Notes under the pieces: generated by a model | What the model was told of the DNA's origin: nothing | The model's input: only the letters and a program-made list of their open reading frames with translations | Databases searched by the model: none | Source: Dromiciops gliroides | Taxonomy: Eukaryota > Chordata > Mammalia > Microbiotheria > Microbiotheriidae | Length of the DNA: 64,000 nucleotides | Direction of reading: 5' to 3' | Assembly (NCBI RefSeq): GCF_019393635.1 | Contig: NC_057862.1 | Location: 675,048,314 to 675,112,313, forward strand | Program-made: the position numbers and the translations under genes | Shown: positions 1-11,814 of the stretch, piece after piece | Position numbering within the stretch: the first letter of the stretch is position 1 | How the letters are laid out: the number at the start of each line of letters is the position of its first letter

Positions 1-990
1 AAATAGTAGGAATGGGGGACACCAGGTATAGCTAAGGCGCTGAGAAACATGGGAAGCAGTGAGCTACCCCTGAGGCAACGAGGCAATGACCATTGCCTTT
101 TAAACTGAGCCTGTGCCCTGATGGGTGGTCTTGGGCCGGTCCTCTGTGTTTCGTTTAGGAATATGGGGGAAAAGAGGAAATTCTGAGTCATTTTCCCCTG
201 GACAGATGCCAATTCCACGTGTAGTCCCGGTGTCAGTCTGGACGTGAGCGAGGTGGGTGTGCAGGAACATGGTGTGATGGAGGCCTTTCACAAAAGCCGG
301 CTGGTTTGCATCTTCTCCCCGGGGGAGCTCCGATTTCCCAGGCCTGCCCTCCGACCCAAATCACAGCCTTCCGGGCCTGGAGCTAGGGATCAGTTAGGTC
401 AGAGGTTCTTGGCCTTTCTTTGTGTCTTGGGCCCCTCTGCTGAACCTTAGGAACCCTTTCTCAGAACTGTTTTTAAATGCACAAATAAAATGCACAGGCT
501 TGCAAAGGAAGCCAACTATACTGAAAAAAAAAAAGATTTAAGTTTTTTTCTCCCCCCCAATCCAAGTGTATGCCCCCTGCCCCCTCAGTCTATCTCCAGA
601 CCCCCAGTTAAGAACTCCAGACACTGCCACACCCCATCTTACAGAGCAGGAACTCATTTCTGCATTCCTCCCCCCCTTCCCCCATCCCTGATCCCCAGCC
701 CCCCTCACCCCCAAACATCCCTTTCCTCCGTGGGAAGCAGCTGGGGCCCAAGCACGTGTTGGGGAGAGGGGGGTGGCCACGCTGGATGGGGCAGGGGGCG
801 GAGAGGGAGGCAGTCGCAAGCCATTCGTCCTTTTAAAAGGCAAACATTCCTCTCAGCCAGGGGGGAAGTCCAAACGGGAAAGCAAAGCCGGGCAGGAAGC
901 CAGGGCACAGGGCCCCGACACGTGAAGGCTGCCGCCTCCTCCCCCCCCCTCTCCCAAGGCGTCCAAGTGGAGCAGCCAATTGGGCCAGGA

Positions 991-1018
991 CCCCCCCCCC
1001 CCCCCCCCCCCCCCCCCC
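991..1018 (+). repeat. Poly-C run, 28 bp
   Basis: Uninterrupted C28 in a C-rich stretch. It is prone to i-motif/G-quadruplex formation and to sequencing length error. Confidence 0.95.
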
Positions 1019-1734
1019 GCACACATCTGCTGCAGCAGCAGGGAGGAAGGGGAGGGAAGAACCTTCCTGGGCTGAGGCCGATTCACGTGGGACTGACCCG
1101 TGCCTGGGGTCATGGTGCCCCCAGGCAGACGGATGAGGGTGACCTACTTGCCCTCCCTGCCCCAAGGATTGAAATGGAGGTTTGAAACAGCTGGAGAGAG
1201 CTGGCCCGTTCATTCCAACATACCTATTTATTTCCACCTCCTTCTGGGTGGGTAAACTGAGGCTCACGGGGACGTCCTGACTCTGACGCATACTAGCTGT
1301 ATGCCTCGGAGGGACTTCCCTCACCCTGGAGTTCATAGGACCATAGCCTGAAAGTTGGAAGGAAACTTTTAATGCAATCTTCTCAGTTTACAGATAGGGA
1401 AACCGAGGCTAAGAAAGGTAAAGGATGATGGCTTCATTGGCCTAGACTGCGCACATATGCACGCACACGCACACACAGCCAGGTAGTGACAGAACAAAGA
1501 TGAGATGATGGGTATCAGCCCAGGCCTCATGTTTTCTGTGTCTCCCATCCCCTTTGCAGAATAATATTTCCTGATCACCTGCTGTCTGCCTGGTCCCAAG
1601 CTGGCTTCACAGGGAGAAGACAGAAAAGGCATTGAAGTGTTTGCCCTCGGGGTAGCTGCTAAGACAAGACTCACAATTAGGGAAGCATGCGACAGTTCTA
1701 ATAAAGATGAATTAACAGCCTTTCTCAAGGCATC

Positions 1735-1935
1735 TGGGTGGCCTAGAGTGCAGGGCCTGGAGTCAAGAAGTCACACTAGCTGTGTGACCCCTGGGCAAGT
1801 CGCTTCTTCCTGCTTGCCTCAGTTTCTTCATCTGTAAAATGAGCCAGAGAAGGAAATGGCAAACACTGTAGGGTCTCTGCCAAGAAAAGCCCAAATGGGG
1901 TCACAGAGAGCCAGAAACCACTAAACAAAACATGC
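1735..1935 (+). repeat. SINE with RTE/BovB-like tail (MAR1-type)
   Basis: tRNA/CORE-like body (CTGTGTGACCCCTGGGCAAG, TCATCTGTAAAATGAG) followed by the tail AAATGGCAAACACT...GGGGTCACAGAGAGCC. That tail resembles the 3' end of RTE-clade LINEs that mobilise such SINEs. Confidence 0.7.
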
Positions 1936-3320
1936 TTTTCTCAGGCAAAGCCCTCTGAGCCTACAAAGAGACCAGGGAGTGAGGGGGAAGCCTACGTGAT
2001 GAGCAATGTCCCAAAAACCATGTACCCACTACGGGCGGGCAGAGAGAACTCCTCTGAGAAAGGACAGCTCCATCTCCCCGTGGGCCTGGGCAGCCTGGCT
2101 GTGACCCGAGCCCCTTCCCTCTCCCTCCCCTCCTCAGCTCCGCCATCTTCATCTTGCCACGCTGGTTATTATGATCGTTGTGACCCCCTCTTCCCTTAGT
2201 GGATTTCTGCTCCCCACGCACAAGTCATCCCAAAGGCCCTTCCTCTGGGAGCATCCCCTGATCCCCAGCCCTGCTCAGTCACCATTTGTCCCCCTCAGGC
2301 CTCCTGCAGGTGTAGGACCCGCAGAATAAACTGGGCAGTGTGAGCCAGGGATAAAGGCTGGGAACGGGAGACAGATGGAGAGGGCCTGTCCCCCAAACAT
2401 GCTCAGGAACTGGAGCCAAGGACGTGGCTTTTCCAAGGTCGGTGCATCAGTGGGCAATGGTGGGACATCAAATAGGGAGATTGGAGGGCCAAGCCCTAGG
2501 ACCCTTTGCAGGGTGGGGTGGGGCATGTGGGGCAGGGAGAACAGCAGCAGCTTGAGTGTCTGGACACTTGGGGGATGGGTGTGTCTCCCCAGCCCTACTT
2601 TTTGTGGTCTCTGGGGGAAAAGAGAGCAAACCACCGTCAAATAACAACAAGGCCGGGCCAACAAAACCCTTTTGTCTTTTGCTAGCTTGAGAAGCAGTGG
2701 TTAGGTGACTTGCCCAGGGTCACATAGCTAATTCACGTACAGTGCCCTCACAACTACACCGGGTGGGTCGCCTCGCCTGGGTGAGGTTGCCTGGGTGGAA
2801 GGGAAATAAGGCGTCAGAAGGGCAAGGCACTCAGCCTCAGTTTCTCCATCTGTAAAATGGGAGCCGTGGACTCGAGGGCTCTTAAGTTCCTTGCAGTCCA
2901 AAGTCTAGGCTCGATGAACTCTGGCCCAGTCCCCTACTCTGCACCGTGGCCGTGGCTGGCTGGACTCCAGCAGAGTGTGAGGTCAGAGCTAAAAGGAAGC
3001 AAGGCCCAGGGCCCATTTTGAAAAAAACCAGAAAACTGCCCGCTCAGCGGCTGCTTAACGTGTCTCTTTAAAGGCGTGCTTGGTGCTGAGCACCTCACAC
3101 GAGCCCCGGCCACACGTGGCCCCGGCAATGCCAGGGATCTCACCCCTCCCTCTCCCTCTCCCCTCTTCCCAGGCTCTGGGGCCACCAACGTGCCAGGCTC
3201 CGCCCAGTTGGCCCCGGCTCTGGCTCTCCCCACACAGGGTGCCTCCCTTCCCTCCCCCTCACCTCCTCAACCACTTCCTCCCTGCTGGGGCCTGTGGAAA
3301 AACAACATTTCAAACGGGCA

Positions 3321-3335
3321 GGCGGGAACTTTAAA
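3321..3335 (+). promoter_or_regulatory. CDE/CHR-like motif GGCGG-N4-TTTAAA
   Basis: GGCGG, a 4-nt spacer (GAAC), then TTTAAA. This is the arrangement of the CDE/CHR tandem in G2/M promoters such as CDC25C (GGCGG-N4-TTTGAA). No gene start is visible nearby, so function is unproven. Confidence 0.25.
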
Positions 3336-3697
3336 TTGTGTGCAGACCCACGGGGCCCTGACTAAGCTCTTTCTGGGAAGGGCTTCCAGTTTGGCATTGG
3401 GGAACACACGTAGCCTTTCTGGGGGAGGCTGGGGGATGTTTGGCACTGATGTGTGTCGGGGAGGATGTCCCTTTTTCTAGGGGTCTAAGCCCTTCTGATT
3501 CCTTCTCTCCCTTCTGCCCAGGAGAGGCAGCCTGTGTAGTTGTTAGGGCACTATATGGAGTGAGGGAGATGTGGGTTCAAATACCATCTCAGACCTTTTC
3601 TAGCCTGTGACCCTGGGCAAGCCACTTAACCTATGCCTGCCTCAGTTTGTTCATCGACAACATGAGGAGGTTGGATTCTACGGCCTCTAACATCCCT

Positions 3698-3902
3698 TCC
3701 TGAGTTCGAATCCAGCCTCAGATACTTCCTAGCTGGGTGACCCTGAGCAAGTCACTTTATCCTGTTTGCCTCAGTTTCCTCATCTGTAAAATGAGCTGGA
3801 GAAGGAAACGGCAAACCCTCCAGTATCTCTGCCAAGAAAATCCCCAAAGGGGTCAAGAAGGGTCAGACACAAATGAAAAATGACGAAACAACAACAACAA
3901 AC
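3698..3902 (+). repeat. SINE with RTE/BovB-like tail (MAR1-type)
   Basis: Runs from GAGTTCGAATCCAGCC (B-box region) through GAGCTGGAGAAGGAAACGGC to GGGTCAGACACAAATG and an ACAACAACAA tail. It is one of the better-preserved copies of this class. Confidence 0.75.
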
Positions 3903-5056
3903 ATCCATTCTGTCTCTAAATCTATGTTCCTGCTTGCTGTCTGTGTGCCCTTGGGCAAATCACTTCACTTGCCTCAGTTTGCTTATCTGTAAAATGAAGG
4001 GCACTGTTCTCCCTGGCATCCAAGATCTCTTCTGCATCTAAATCTTGGAACTGTGGTCACAGGATCGTATATCTGAATTGGAAGCGAATGCAGAAGCCAG
4101 CTAGATCAGCCCCCTCATTTCACCCATGTAGAAGTGCCCCCCCCAATTTTCTGCTCTTTCCCCACTGAATTCTTCTGGAAAGGAACCATTCCTAGTTATT
4201 ACCCCATTCATAGGAATGGGAATCATTCAGGAGTATTGGAAATTCAAGCAGGGGCTTGGGGGGGGAGGAAAATGGGAGAAGTTTGTATCTGGTCCTACCT
4301 GGATGTTTTATCCAGTTTCCTGGCCTTCTGAGACTCTACTGGCTACTTCTATGGTTGGGGACCCCAAGAAAAAGCTCACTGGGTCACCTGTCCATTGGTT
4401 CTTGTATTTTTGTTAGCTGTAATAGAAGCGGTGCATGGATTATAAATTTAAATAGACTATAGATTTATATATAACTTATATTTATGTATTACGTATGTAT
4501 TCATACATACATCTAGAGACAGATTATAGATTTAGTGCATAGAGAGTTGACTTTGAAACCACAAAGGCCAGGGACAGCCAGCGTGTACAACTAAGAGGCC
4601 AGAGTGGGACCCAAGTCTCCCTGACTGGAAGGCCAGTTCTTTATTCATGATGCCATGCTGACTTTGACAACCGAGTTACAGAAGTAAAAAAATAAAGCGT
4701 TATGTGCTCCCTGAGAGCCAGGCGTGGTTTTGGCTTCTTTGTGGATCCTTGGCACTAAGCACGGTGGCCAGCACACAGTAGGTGCTTGATGCTAATTGAC
4801 TGCCTGCCTGGTCTGAGGGAGAGAGCAGGGCCTCAGGGAAGGCCCCTTCCACTTCCTCCTCAGTCTTGGCTCCTGTGGCCAGCTCTGATCTCTTCTCAGA
4901 ATTCCTTGTCATCTCCTCAGCCTTCCGGAAATCCCTCTGGGAGCTGGCCGAATTAGCACAATGCCCGAGGATAGCAGTACAGGTTGGGGAAAGAAATGTT
5001 CAGTCAGGGATCCTGGTTTGGGCTTCAGTTACCTCATCTGAAAAATGGCTTTTTTA

Positions 5057-5211
5057 TGTTTTGGGGGGGTTTTTTGGTAAGGCAATTGGGGCCAAGTGAC
5101 TTGCCCAGGGTCACACAGCCAGCAAGTGTTAAGTGTTTGAGGTCGGATTTGAACTCAGGTCCTCCGGAATCCAGGGTTGATGCTCTATCCACTGTGCCAC
5201 CAGCTGCCCTC
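5057..5211 (-). repeat. Marsupial tRNA-derived SINE (AATTG-tail subtype)
   Basis: Full-length element from CAGCTGG head to GGCAATTGGGG tail, flanked by a 15-bp duplication AAAATGGCTTTTTTA at 5,042 and 5,212. The short target-site duplication and long A-tail indicate L1-driven insertion. Confidence 0.92.
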
Positions 5212-5257
5212 AAAATGGCTTTTTTAACCTTACAGGGTTGCAGGGAGGTTGAAGCAT

Positions 5258-5500
5258 TGGGGGAAAGTATTGAACACCGGTTGGGATACTCTGGCAGATA
5301 CTCTGGCTGGTTCCCAGAGCCAGGAAACCTGGGTTCTAGTCCTGCCTGTGACAGGTACCCCATGAGCCCATCCCTTACCCCATCAGTGGTCTGGGAAACT
5401 TTCTAAAATGGTGAATTGTAGAGAAGGGGCCAACCTGCTCTGTTGGAGGAAGGCATTCCCTCCCCTTTGGGAAGACTCATACCAATGCAATCCCTCTTCC
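5258..5500 (+). repeat. Older tRNA/CORE-SINE with long unique tail
   Basis: After the body, the tail reads AACTTTCTAAAATGGTGAATTGTAGAGAAGG...GGAGGAAGGCATTCCCTCCCC. The same tail type recurs at 48,455-48,720, which defines a second, more diverged SINE family in the window. Confidence 0.55.
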
Positions 5501-6114
5501 TCTCTTTCCTCCCAACTCCTGTCCTTTGCTCCTCATCCTTTCTCTCCTTTCTCTTCCCCCTCTTTCTTGCTCTCTCTCCCTCTTCTTCTCCCCTTCCTAA
5601 TCTCTTCCTCCTCTCTCTGTCTCTTTCCTTCTCTGCCCCACCCATTCGTTCCCCCTTTTTTCCCCTCTGTTCTCCTCTCCCTTTTCCTCCTCCCTCTCCA
5701 CTCTTCAGACTTGGCAGAGTTGGGAGCTGCAGGCAGAGGTCCCTGAAGCCTAGGCCACATGGCCTTCTGGCTCTCGGAGGTTCCCTACTCACCATCCAGC
5801 CCCACTCTGTGGAAAACTATGGGATGGAGGGAGGGGATGCACCCCTTTCTCTCCCTGCTCCCCTCACCAAATCCCCTTTCTCATGGGCCTCCTCCCCAAG
5901 AGTGCTGACAAATTGTTTTCCCATCTCCCAGACAAGTCTCAACAGACTGAGGCCAATGGCAGTCTACATCTCCACCCCTTCCATCCAAACCTGGGGCCAA
6001 GAAGGGGTGAGGACAAGAAGAACAAATACTTAATTCAGTATACGATAGAAACTGTTGGCCACACCCAGAGAACCTTGGGAGAGGAAGCAGGTAGGAGCAG
6101 CGCTGGAGAGGGGG

Positions 6115-6282
6115 CTCTGGGTTCCCATGCTCCCTTTTTACCAGCTGTGATGACCGTGAGCAGCATGTCTAACCTCCCCAGCCTCAGTTTTCTCATCTAT
6201 GAAAAGGGTATCAAAATAGCACCCACCTCCCAAGGTGGTTGTAAGGCTCATAACATACATAAAGCGGTTTATCTTGGTCATT
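6115..6282 (+). repeat. MIR-type SINE fragment
   Basis: CAGTTTTCTCATCTATGAAAAGGGT followed by ATAGCACCCACCTCCC and the CATAAAGCGG tail, the MIR core and 3' part in sense. A young L1 fragment has inserted at its 3' end. Confidence 0.6.
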
Positions 6283-6298
6283 AATATGATTATCATTC

Positions 6299-6445
6299 TA
6301 TAACCTATATCAGATTACCTGCTGTCTAGGGGAGGGGGGAGGGAGGGGAGGGAGGGAGAAAAATCTGAAATTGTAAAGCATGTATAAACAAAAGTTGAGA
6401 ACTATCTTTACATGTAACGGAAAAAATAAAATATCTCATAAAAAA
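6299..6445 (+). mobile_element. 5'-truncated L1 insertion (3' end only)
   Basis: Only 147 bp of an L1 3' UTR: CCTATATCAGATTACCTGCTG, then a G-rich purine run, then the A-rich tail. It is flanked by a perfect 16-bp target-site duplication AATATGATTATCATTC (6,283-6,298 and 6,446-6,461). The same 3' end is seen in the larger L1 at 48,941-50,606. Confidence 0.9.
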
Positions 6446-7354
6446 AATATGATTATCATTCAGTGGTATCTCGCCTGCACTTAGAGCGCAGATCGGTAAA
6501 TTGAGGTTTCTTGAATCTAGAAGAACAAATCTTTGGATTTCCTCCCACCCACTGGCTCTCTTGCATACCATTCCTCTCCATCCCTCTTGGTTCCTCTTTT
6601 TTTGCCCAAGTATGGATATGACAGCCTCAGACTTTCCCCTTGTGATAGCCCCTTTGGATAAAATAGGAATCCCTCCCTGTCCATTCATGCCTTGGTTTTC
6701 TGCATCTCTTTCTGTCTCTGTGTTTTCTATGGAGACTTGAAGTCTCCCTGAAAATGGTGGTGGTGGGGTTTTCTGTGCTACTCACCCAGAAAATTAGAAA
6801 TGACTTGAGATGGGGAAGAGGAGGAAGAAGAGGAATTTTAAACAGCATTACCTCTAATCTACAAGAGTCCTTGATGAATTAGTCCTGATCCTTCCCTATA
6901 CTTTCTCCTAATTACCAAGCTCATTTATTTCTTTTTCTCAGTCCTCATCCTTGACCTTTCTTCAGCCTATAAATCACTGTCTTCTTCTGGCTGCTCTCTC
7001 CCTTCTACGTGTTCAGGACCTGGCTCTCTCCTGGTTTTCCTCCTACCTCTCAGACAATTCCTTCTCAGTCTCCTTTGTTAACTCTTCATCCAGATCACAT
7101 TTGCTAACCAGGGGTATCCCCAAGGCTCTATCATGGCTCCTTCTCTCTTCCTCTTCTATATCACCTGGATCAGTGATCTCTGCATAGCTCCCGAGGGTTC
7201 AATCATCTCAATACAGATGATTCCCAGTCCTAGCCTCTCCCCTGAATTTCAGTCTAACATCACCCACTGCCTTTTGGACCTCTTGAACTGAATGCCTCAT
7301 AGGTATTTCAAACTCATCATATCTAAAACAGAGCTCATCACCTTTCCTATTATT

Positions 7355-7390
7355 TTATTTATTTATTTACTTATTCATTCATTCATTCAT

Positions 7391-7462
<72 letters not shown>

Positions 7463-7601
7463 TTAGCAGGTCAATGAGGGTTAAGTGACTTGCCCAGGGT
7501 CACACAGTTAGTAAGTGTCAAGTATCTGAGGCTGGATTTGAACTCAGGTCCTCCTGAATGCAGGGCGGGTGCTTTATCCACTGCACCATCTTGCTGCCCC
7601 C
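7355..7601 (-). repeat. Marsupial tRNA-derived SINE (TCATTG-tail subtype) with microsatellite tail
   Basis: The body (7,465-7,601) has its A-tail expanded into TTTA/TTCA and TCTA arrays at 7,355-7,463. The flanking duplication CACCTTTCCTATTATT (7,339) and CACCTTCCCTATTATT (7,602) places the array inside the insertion. Confidence 0.88.
7391..7463 (+). repeat. (TCTA)n microsatellite, about 17 units
   Basis: An uninterrupted tetranucleotide array derived from the tail of the adjoining SINE, so likely length-polymorphic. Confidence 0.95.
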
Positions 7602-8429
7602 CACCTTCCCTATTATTACTGGTGAGAATACTTCCATCTTCCCAGTCACCCAGGTTTACAAATCTCAATGTCATTATTAACTCCTCTCTTAAACCCACTC
7701 CAGAAAACAAAGCTGTTGTCACGTCCTGACCTTTCTACCTTCGAGACATCTTTCCTATGCATCCCTTTCTGTCTACTTGTACAGCCTTGGTGGGGACCCT
7801 CATCTCCTCCAGCCTGGACTGCTGAAATAAGCTGCTGGTTAGTCTCCTTGCCCCAAGTCTCTCCCAGGTTCCACAAAGCCGTCAAAGTCATCAGCTTTCC
7901 TATCACCTCCAAGAACAGATATTAAGTCTTCTGTTTGGCTTTAAACTGCTGGCCACTGCTTACATTTCACACCGTCTGCATTGGTCAGTTTTCTTGCTGT
8001 TCCTCACATGTGACTTGCCACCTCCAACTCTGGACCTTGTCACTGGCTGCCCGCCCTGCCTGGAGGGCTCTCCTCATCCCCTCCGCCCCCCACCTCCCTT
8101 CAGGCCTCAGCTCAAGTCTTTCTTTTGCAGAAGGTATTTCCCCCAAATAATGCCTTCCTTCTGAGGTTCCATTACCAGGCGTCTTGACTTTTGTCCTGCC
8201 ACTGGCCTTCAGTGACTTCAGGCAGAGAGAGTGAGGCTGAGACTTTTCTTGGTTCTGCCTTAATTACATCCATTTCAAGCACCAGCCAAGACATCACCCC
8301 CATGATACTTGTCATCTTGGAGAAAGAAGGACGAACAACAACAACAAAACCTTCTGTTTAGAGTACACCCCCCCACCCATATACACATACATACATATGT
8401 TCTTTTTACATTTATTTTGCATATATTAT

Positions 8430-8560
8430 CTCCCCCATTAAAATGTGAGCCTTAGGCAGGCAGGAACCTTCATTTTGCCTTTCTTTGAATTCCCAGATTT
8501 AGCACAGTTCCTGCACCTAGTAAACAATAAATACCTATTAATCAATTCCACAGGTAACAA
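8430..8560 (+). repeat. L2-like 3' terminus
   Basis: AAATGTGAGCCTTAGGCAGG...AGCACAGTTCCTGCACCTAG...AATAAATACCTATTAATC resembles the L2 3' end (...GGCACATAGTAGGTGCTTAATAAATGC). It probably continues the tract that ends near 8,180. Confidence 0.5.
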
Positions 8561-8594
8561 GAGCAGAGGAATGATATTAATAAAGTAGTACACT

Positions 8595-8764
8595 GGGCAG
8601 CTAGGTGGCACAGTGGATAGAGCATCAGCCCTGGAGTCTGGAGGACCTGAGTTCAAATCCGGCCTCAGACACTTGACACACTTACTAGCTGTGTGACCCT
8701 GGGCAAGTCACTTAACCCCAATTGCCTCACCAAAATAAAATAAATAAATAAATAAATAAATAAA
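8595..8764 (+). repeat. Marsupial tRNA-derived SINE (mosaic), AAAT-array tail
   Basis: Head TGGGCAGCTAGGTGGCACAG, tail CCCCAATTGCCTCACC, but with the internal TTGACAC variant. The tail expands into AAATAAATAAAT, followed by (AATG)n at 8,772-8,806. Confidence 0.9.
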
Positions 8765-8879
8765 TGCCATTGAATGAATGAATGAATGAATGAATGAATG
8801 AATAAGGCAGAAAGACACTCAAGTGCCTAATTCTAGGCTCCTGGCTGGCTTTGTAAGGGGCATGAATCCTAATAGAATA

Positions 8880-8985
8880 GGCCCTAGACGGATCATTATC
8901 ATAATTATAGTATATAAAAATATATACTATATATATATAATAGTATATACTATATCATATATAATATATAAAACTTATAATAAAT
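8880..8985 (+). repeat. AT-rich low-complexity tract
   Basis: TATATA-rich sequence with imperfect palindromes. I see nothing else here. Confidence 0.8.
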
Positions 8986-9909
8986 ATAGGTTTTTGGAAG
9001 CCTATCCATCTATAACCATACTTGATTCTCCCAACAACCATATTTGGTAGATTCTAGAACCTTATTTAATAAACATAGGAATCAGAGAGGATGAGGGTAA
9101 GGATGCCCACAAGCCAGGCTTCTCTGGCTCCAAAGATGACTGGTCATGGCAGGGTGCAGTCATGTTGCCTTGGTTTTCCACTGGGCCTGGGAACCGGGAT
9201 GCCTGATTCCTCTCATTGCAAGGGCCCTTCCTGCTTGAATGCCTAGACTCTAGGGAGCCCTGCCCAGCAGCCTGAGCTGGCTCTCACAAAGAATTGTGCC
9301 AGTGGAACAGGGGCACGGTGCCAGTAAAGGCGGAACCTCTGTTGGCCTGCTTGGCGGGTTATTTAAAACTCCATCTATTTCTTGCCTGCTCTAATTCTGG
9401 GTTTGGCACTGCCCGTGAGCCTCCGGCTCTGAGTGCAGCCCTGTTTGCTGAGGGTGGGTGACAGAATCAAAGGACTTTCTCCACCCCAGGAGATGATTCA
9501 GGCACCAGGAACTTGGTAAAGGCTCCACTGAGATCTGGATGGAGGTGGAGTCATCCTTGGCTCCTTCCTTCCCTTTGTTGCCTGGCTGGAGGCTCCAGTG
9601 ACTCCACTCTCCAAATGTCTTCCCCGTGGTCCCCTCCTCTCTAGGTCCATCGCCACCACCCCATCCAGGTCTTCATGATCCCTCCCTGGTGCCAAATCCT
9701 GGAAGCTCATATCTGGAAAGGGATCCTTGGGCCCACAGCTGGCCAGGAAGGCCCATCCCACACCCAGCAACGGGTCATCAACCTCTGCTCCCAGCATACA
9801 CAGAAGAAGCTCCACTTGCTATGATGTTTTTTTCTTAAACTCAGCTGAAATGTATCTCTACAACTGCCATCCGTTAATCTTAGTTCTCACGCCTGGCTTG
9901 TCTTTTTTG

Positions 9910-10066
9910 TTTTGTTTTGTTTTGTTTTTTGTGAGGCAATTGGGGTTAAGTGACTTGCCCAGGGTCACACAGCTAGTAAGTGTTAAGTGTCTGAGGCCGG
10001 ATTTGAACTCAGGTACTCCTGATTCCAGAGTCAGTGCTCTATCCACTGCGCCACCTAGCTGCCCCC
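9910..10066 (-). repeat. Marsupial tRNA-derived SINE (AATTG-tail subtype)
   Basis: Complete copy with a TTTTG-repeat tail. Flanked by the duplication TGGCTTGTCTTTTT (about 9,896 and 10,070). Confidence 0.93.
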
Positions 10067-10204
10067 ACTGGCTTGTCTTTTTAAAAAAAGTTTATTAATG
10101 CTTCTTTTTTTTTGGGGGGGGGAGGTATTAAATCACTGTTGCTTCCCCAAAAGAGCCCTCCCTTGTGAGAGGGAGCAAACAAGCATACCAACCTTGTGTA
10201 TCCA

Positions 10205-10440
10205 AGTGGATGTAGTGTTGCAGCCTGGGAGTCAGGAAGGTATGAGTTCAAAACCTACCTCCAGCCTTCATTTCTCTGTGTGATCTAGGGCGAAGTCATT
10301 TACCCATTCTCAGTCTCTGTTTCATCACCTGTAAAATGGGGATATTAATAGCACCTACCTTGTTGTGTTGTTGGATCAAATAAGATATCAAGCTCTTTGC
10401 AGTCCTTAAAGTGTTGATAAATGCTAGCTATGATGATGTG
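10205..10440 (+). repeat. MIR-type SINE
   Basis: Near full-length MIR-like element: ...GGGAGTCAGGAAGG..., CATCACCTGTAAAATGGGGA, AGCTCTTTGCAGTCC, ending AATGCTAGCTATGATG. Confidence 0.65.
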
Positions 10441-10522
10441 ATGATATGTGACGATGTATGCCATATTCTACACACGTAGACCACCACCTCTCTTATAAAG
10501 AGAAAGGGGAACAAATATTATT

Positions 10523-10679
10523 TTTTTGTTTGTTTTTTTTTTTAGTGAGGCAATTGGGGTTAAGTGACTTGCCCAGGGTCACACAGCTAGTAAGTGTTAA
10601 GTGTCTGAGGCCGGATTTGAACTCAGGTCCTCCTGACTCCAGGGCCAGTGCTCTATCCACTGTGCCACCTAGCTGCCCC
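10523..10679 (-). repeat. Marsupial tRNA-derived SINE (AATTG-tail subtype)
   Basis: Complete copy; duplication GGGAACAAAYATTATT on both sides (10,507 and 10,680). Confidence 0.94.
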
Positions 10680-10759
10680 GGGAACAAACATTATTAAGCA
10701 CCTACTAGGTGTCAGGATGCGTGCTAATTGCTTTACAGATGTGATCTCATTCGATCCTC

Positions 10760-11445
10760 ACGAATACCCTCTAATTTTTCTAGCTGCCTCCAGCAGTTCT
10801 TAAAACTGGCAATAATTCTAATCCTTCCCCCAAAACACCTCAGTCCTTCCAGACCTGGAGGACAACCATCATGCTCTCCCCTCCATCTTTTCTCTTCTAG
10901 ACAAAGCTTCTCCCTTTCCTTTTCCATGCACCATGCCTTAAAGGCTCTTCACTATCAAGGTCACCTTCCTCTGGGGCCTCAGTTTTCTCCTATGGAAAAT
11001 GGGGATAATACCTAAAGTCCTGTCCTTCAAAGGATGATGTTCAACCTGGATGGGTTGTTTAATGCACATAGATACTGCTTTGTAAGCCTCACAGCAAAAT
11101 ATAAAAGTGCCCTAGAATTTATGCTCATACATTCCCTCACCTAGAACCCTCAAGCACTATCAGTTGCTTAGGGGCTAAAATATAGATTACAGATGCTATA
11201 TTTAAGGGTCTCCAAAAGATGGCTCTTCCCCACCTTTCCAATCTCACCTTCCAGTCCTCTTCTACTCCAATGCCCCCTCATGCCTCTAACGCTGTCATTT
11301 CCTCATCCCTCACCCCCAGCAGGAATCTCCTTGTCCTCCCCTCCTATGCAAATTCTACCCATCCTTCAAAGCCTGGTTCAAAATCACTTCCTTCACAAAG
11401 TTTTTCTATTAGACACTTGGATCAGAGGAATACTGTAACTAGTTC
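10760..11445 (+). repeat. Degraded L2-like tract
   Basis: Pieces at about 10,785-10,960 and 11,195-11,440 have the L2 3'-region flavour (CTTCCAGACCTGGAGGACAA, AATCTCACCTTCCAGTCCTC, CCTTCAAAGCCTGGTTCAAA). The rest is uninterpretable. Confidence 0.4.
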
Positions 11446-11814
11446 ACCTAGCTTTTAGCAAAGTGATTGGTCCAATCTTCTCTTGTGTAGAAATATGAGC
11501 TAGATGAGAGGATAATTAAGCTTGCTAAATGACTCAGAGTGGTCACTAATGGCTTGATGTCATCTGGGATCGATCGAGGTCTCCAGGGGAGGGCTGCAGA
11601 TATCAGAGTTGGGCTCTGGCCAGTTTCATGCTTTTATTGGTGACCTGGATAAAGGCACAGATGGTATGTTTATCAAACACAGAGATGATACAAGGCTAAG
11701 AGGGAGACCTAATACACTGAATGGCAAAATCAGGATCCAGAAAAATCCTGCCAGTCCAGAACATTGCACAAAATTGAATAAGATAAATTAATAGGGACAT
11801 AGGGCCCATCTTAT

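Larger units (their letters stand above)
1..5040. other. Intergenic, mostly single-copy, GC-rich; no gene supported
   Basis: Open frames here are short or low in complexity and none resembles a known protein. Old MIR-type fragments are visible (for example 2,695-2,760, 2,830-2,900 and 3,540-3,690), together with two RTE-tailed SINEs (listed separately). Otherwise I see nothing interpretable beyond a poly-C run and a CDE/CHR-like motif. Confidence 0.6.
6870..8180 (+). repeat. L2-like LINE tract (ORF2 remnant and 3' region), interrupted by a SINE
   Basis: Recognisable degraded L2 segments: TGGCTCTCTCCTGGTTTTCC, ...CAGATGATTCCCAG..., ...AACAGAGCTCATCACCTTTCC..., ...GTCTCCTTGCCCCAAG.... Short residual frames only. 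The tract is split by the SINE at 7,355-7,601. Confidence 0.55.

Noticed and set aside
490..1185. Plus-strand open frame of 231 codons
   Set aside because: Driven by Pro/Gly-rich low-complexity DNA and a C28 run; no known domain, no splice or start context, and overlapping open frames on the other strand.
5408..6033. Pyrimidine-tract open frames on both strands
   Set aside because: TTCC/CTCT low-complexity DNA gives Ser/Leu/Phe- or Arg/Glu-rich translations only.
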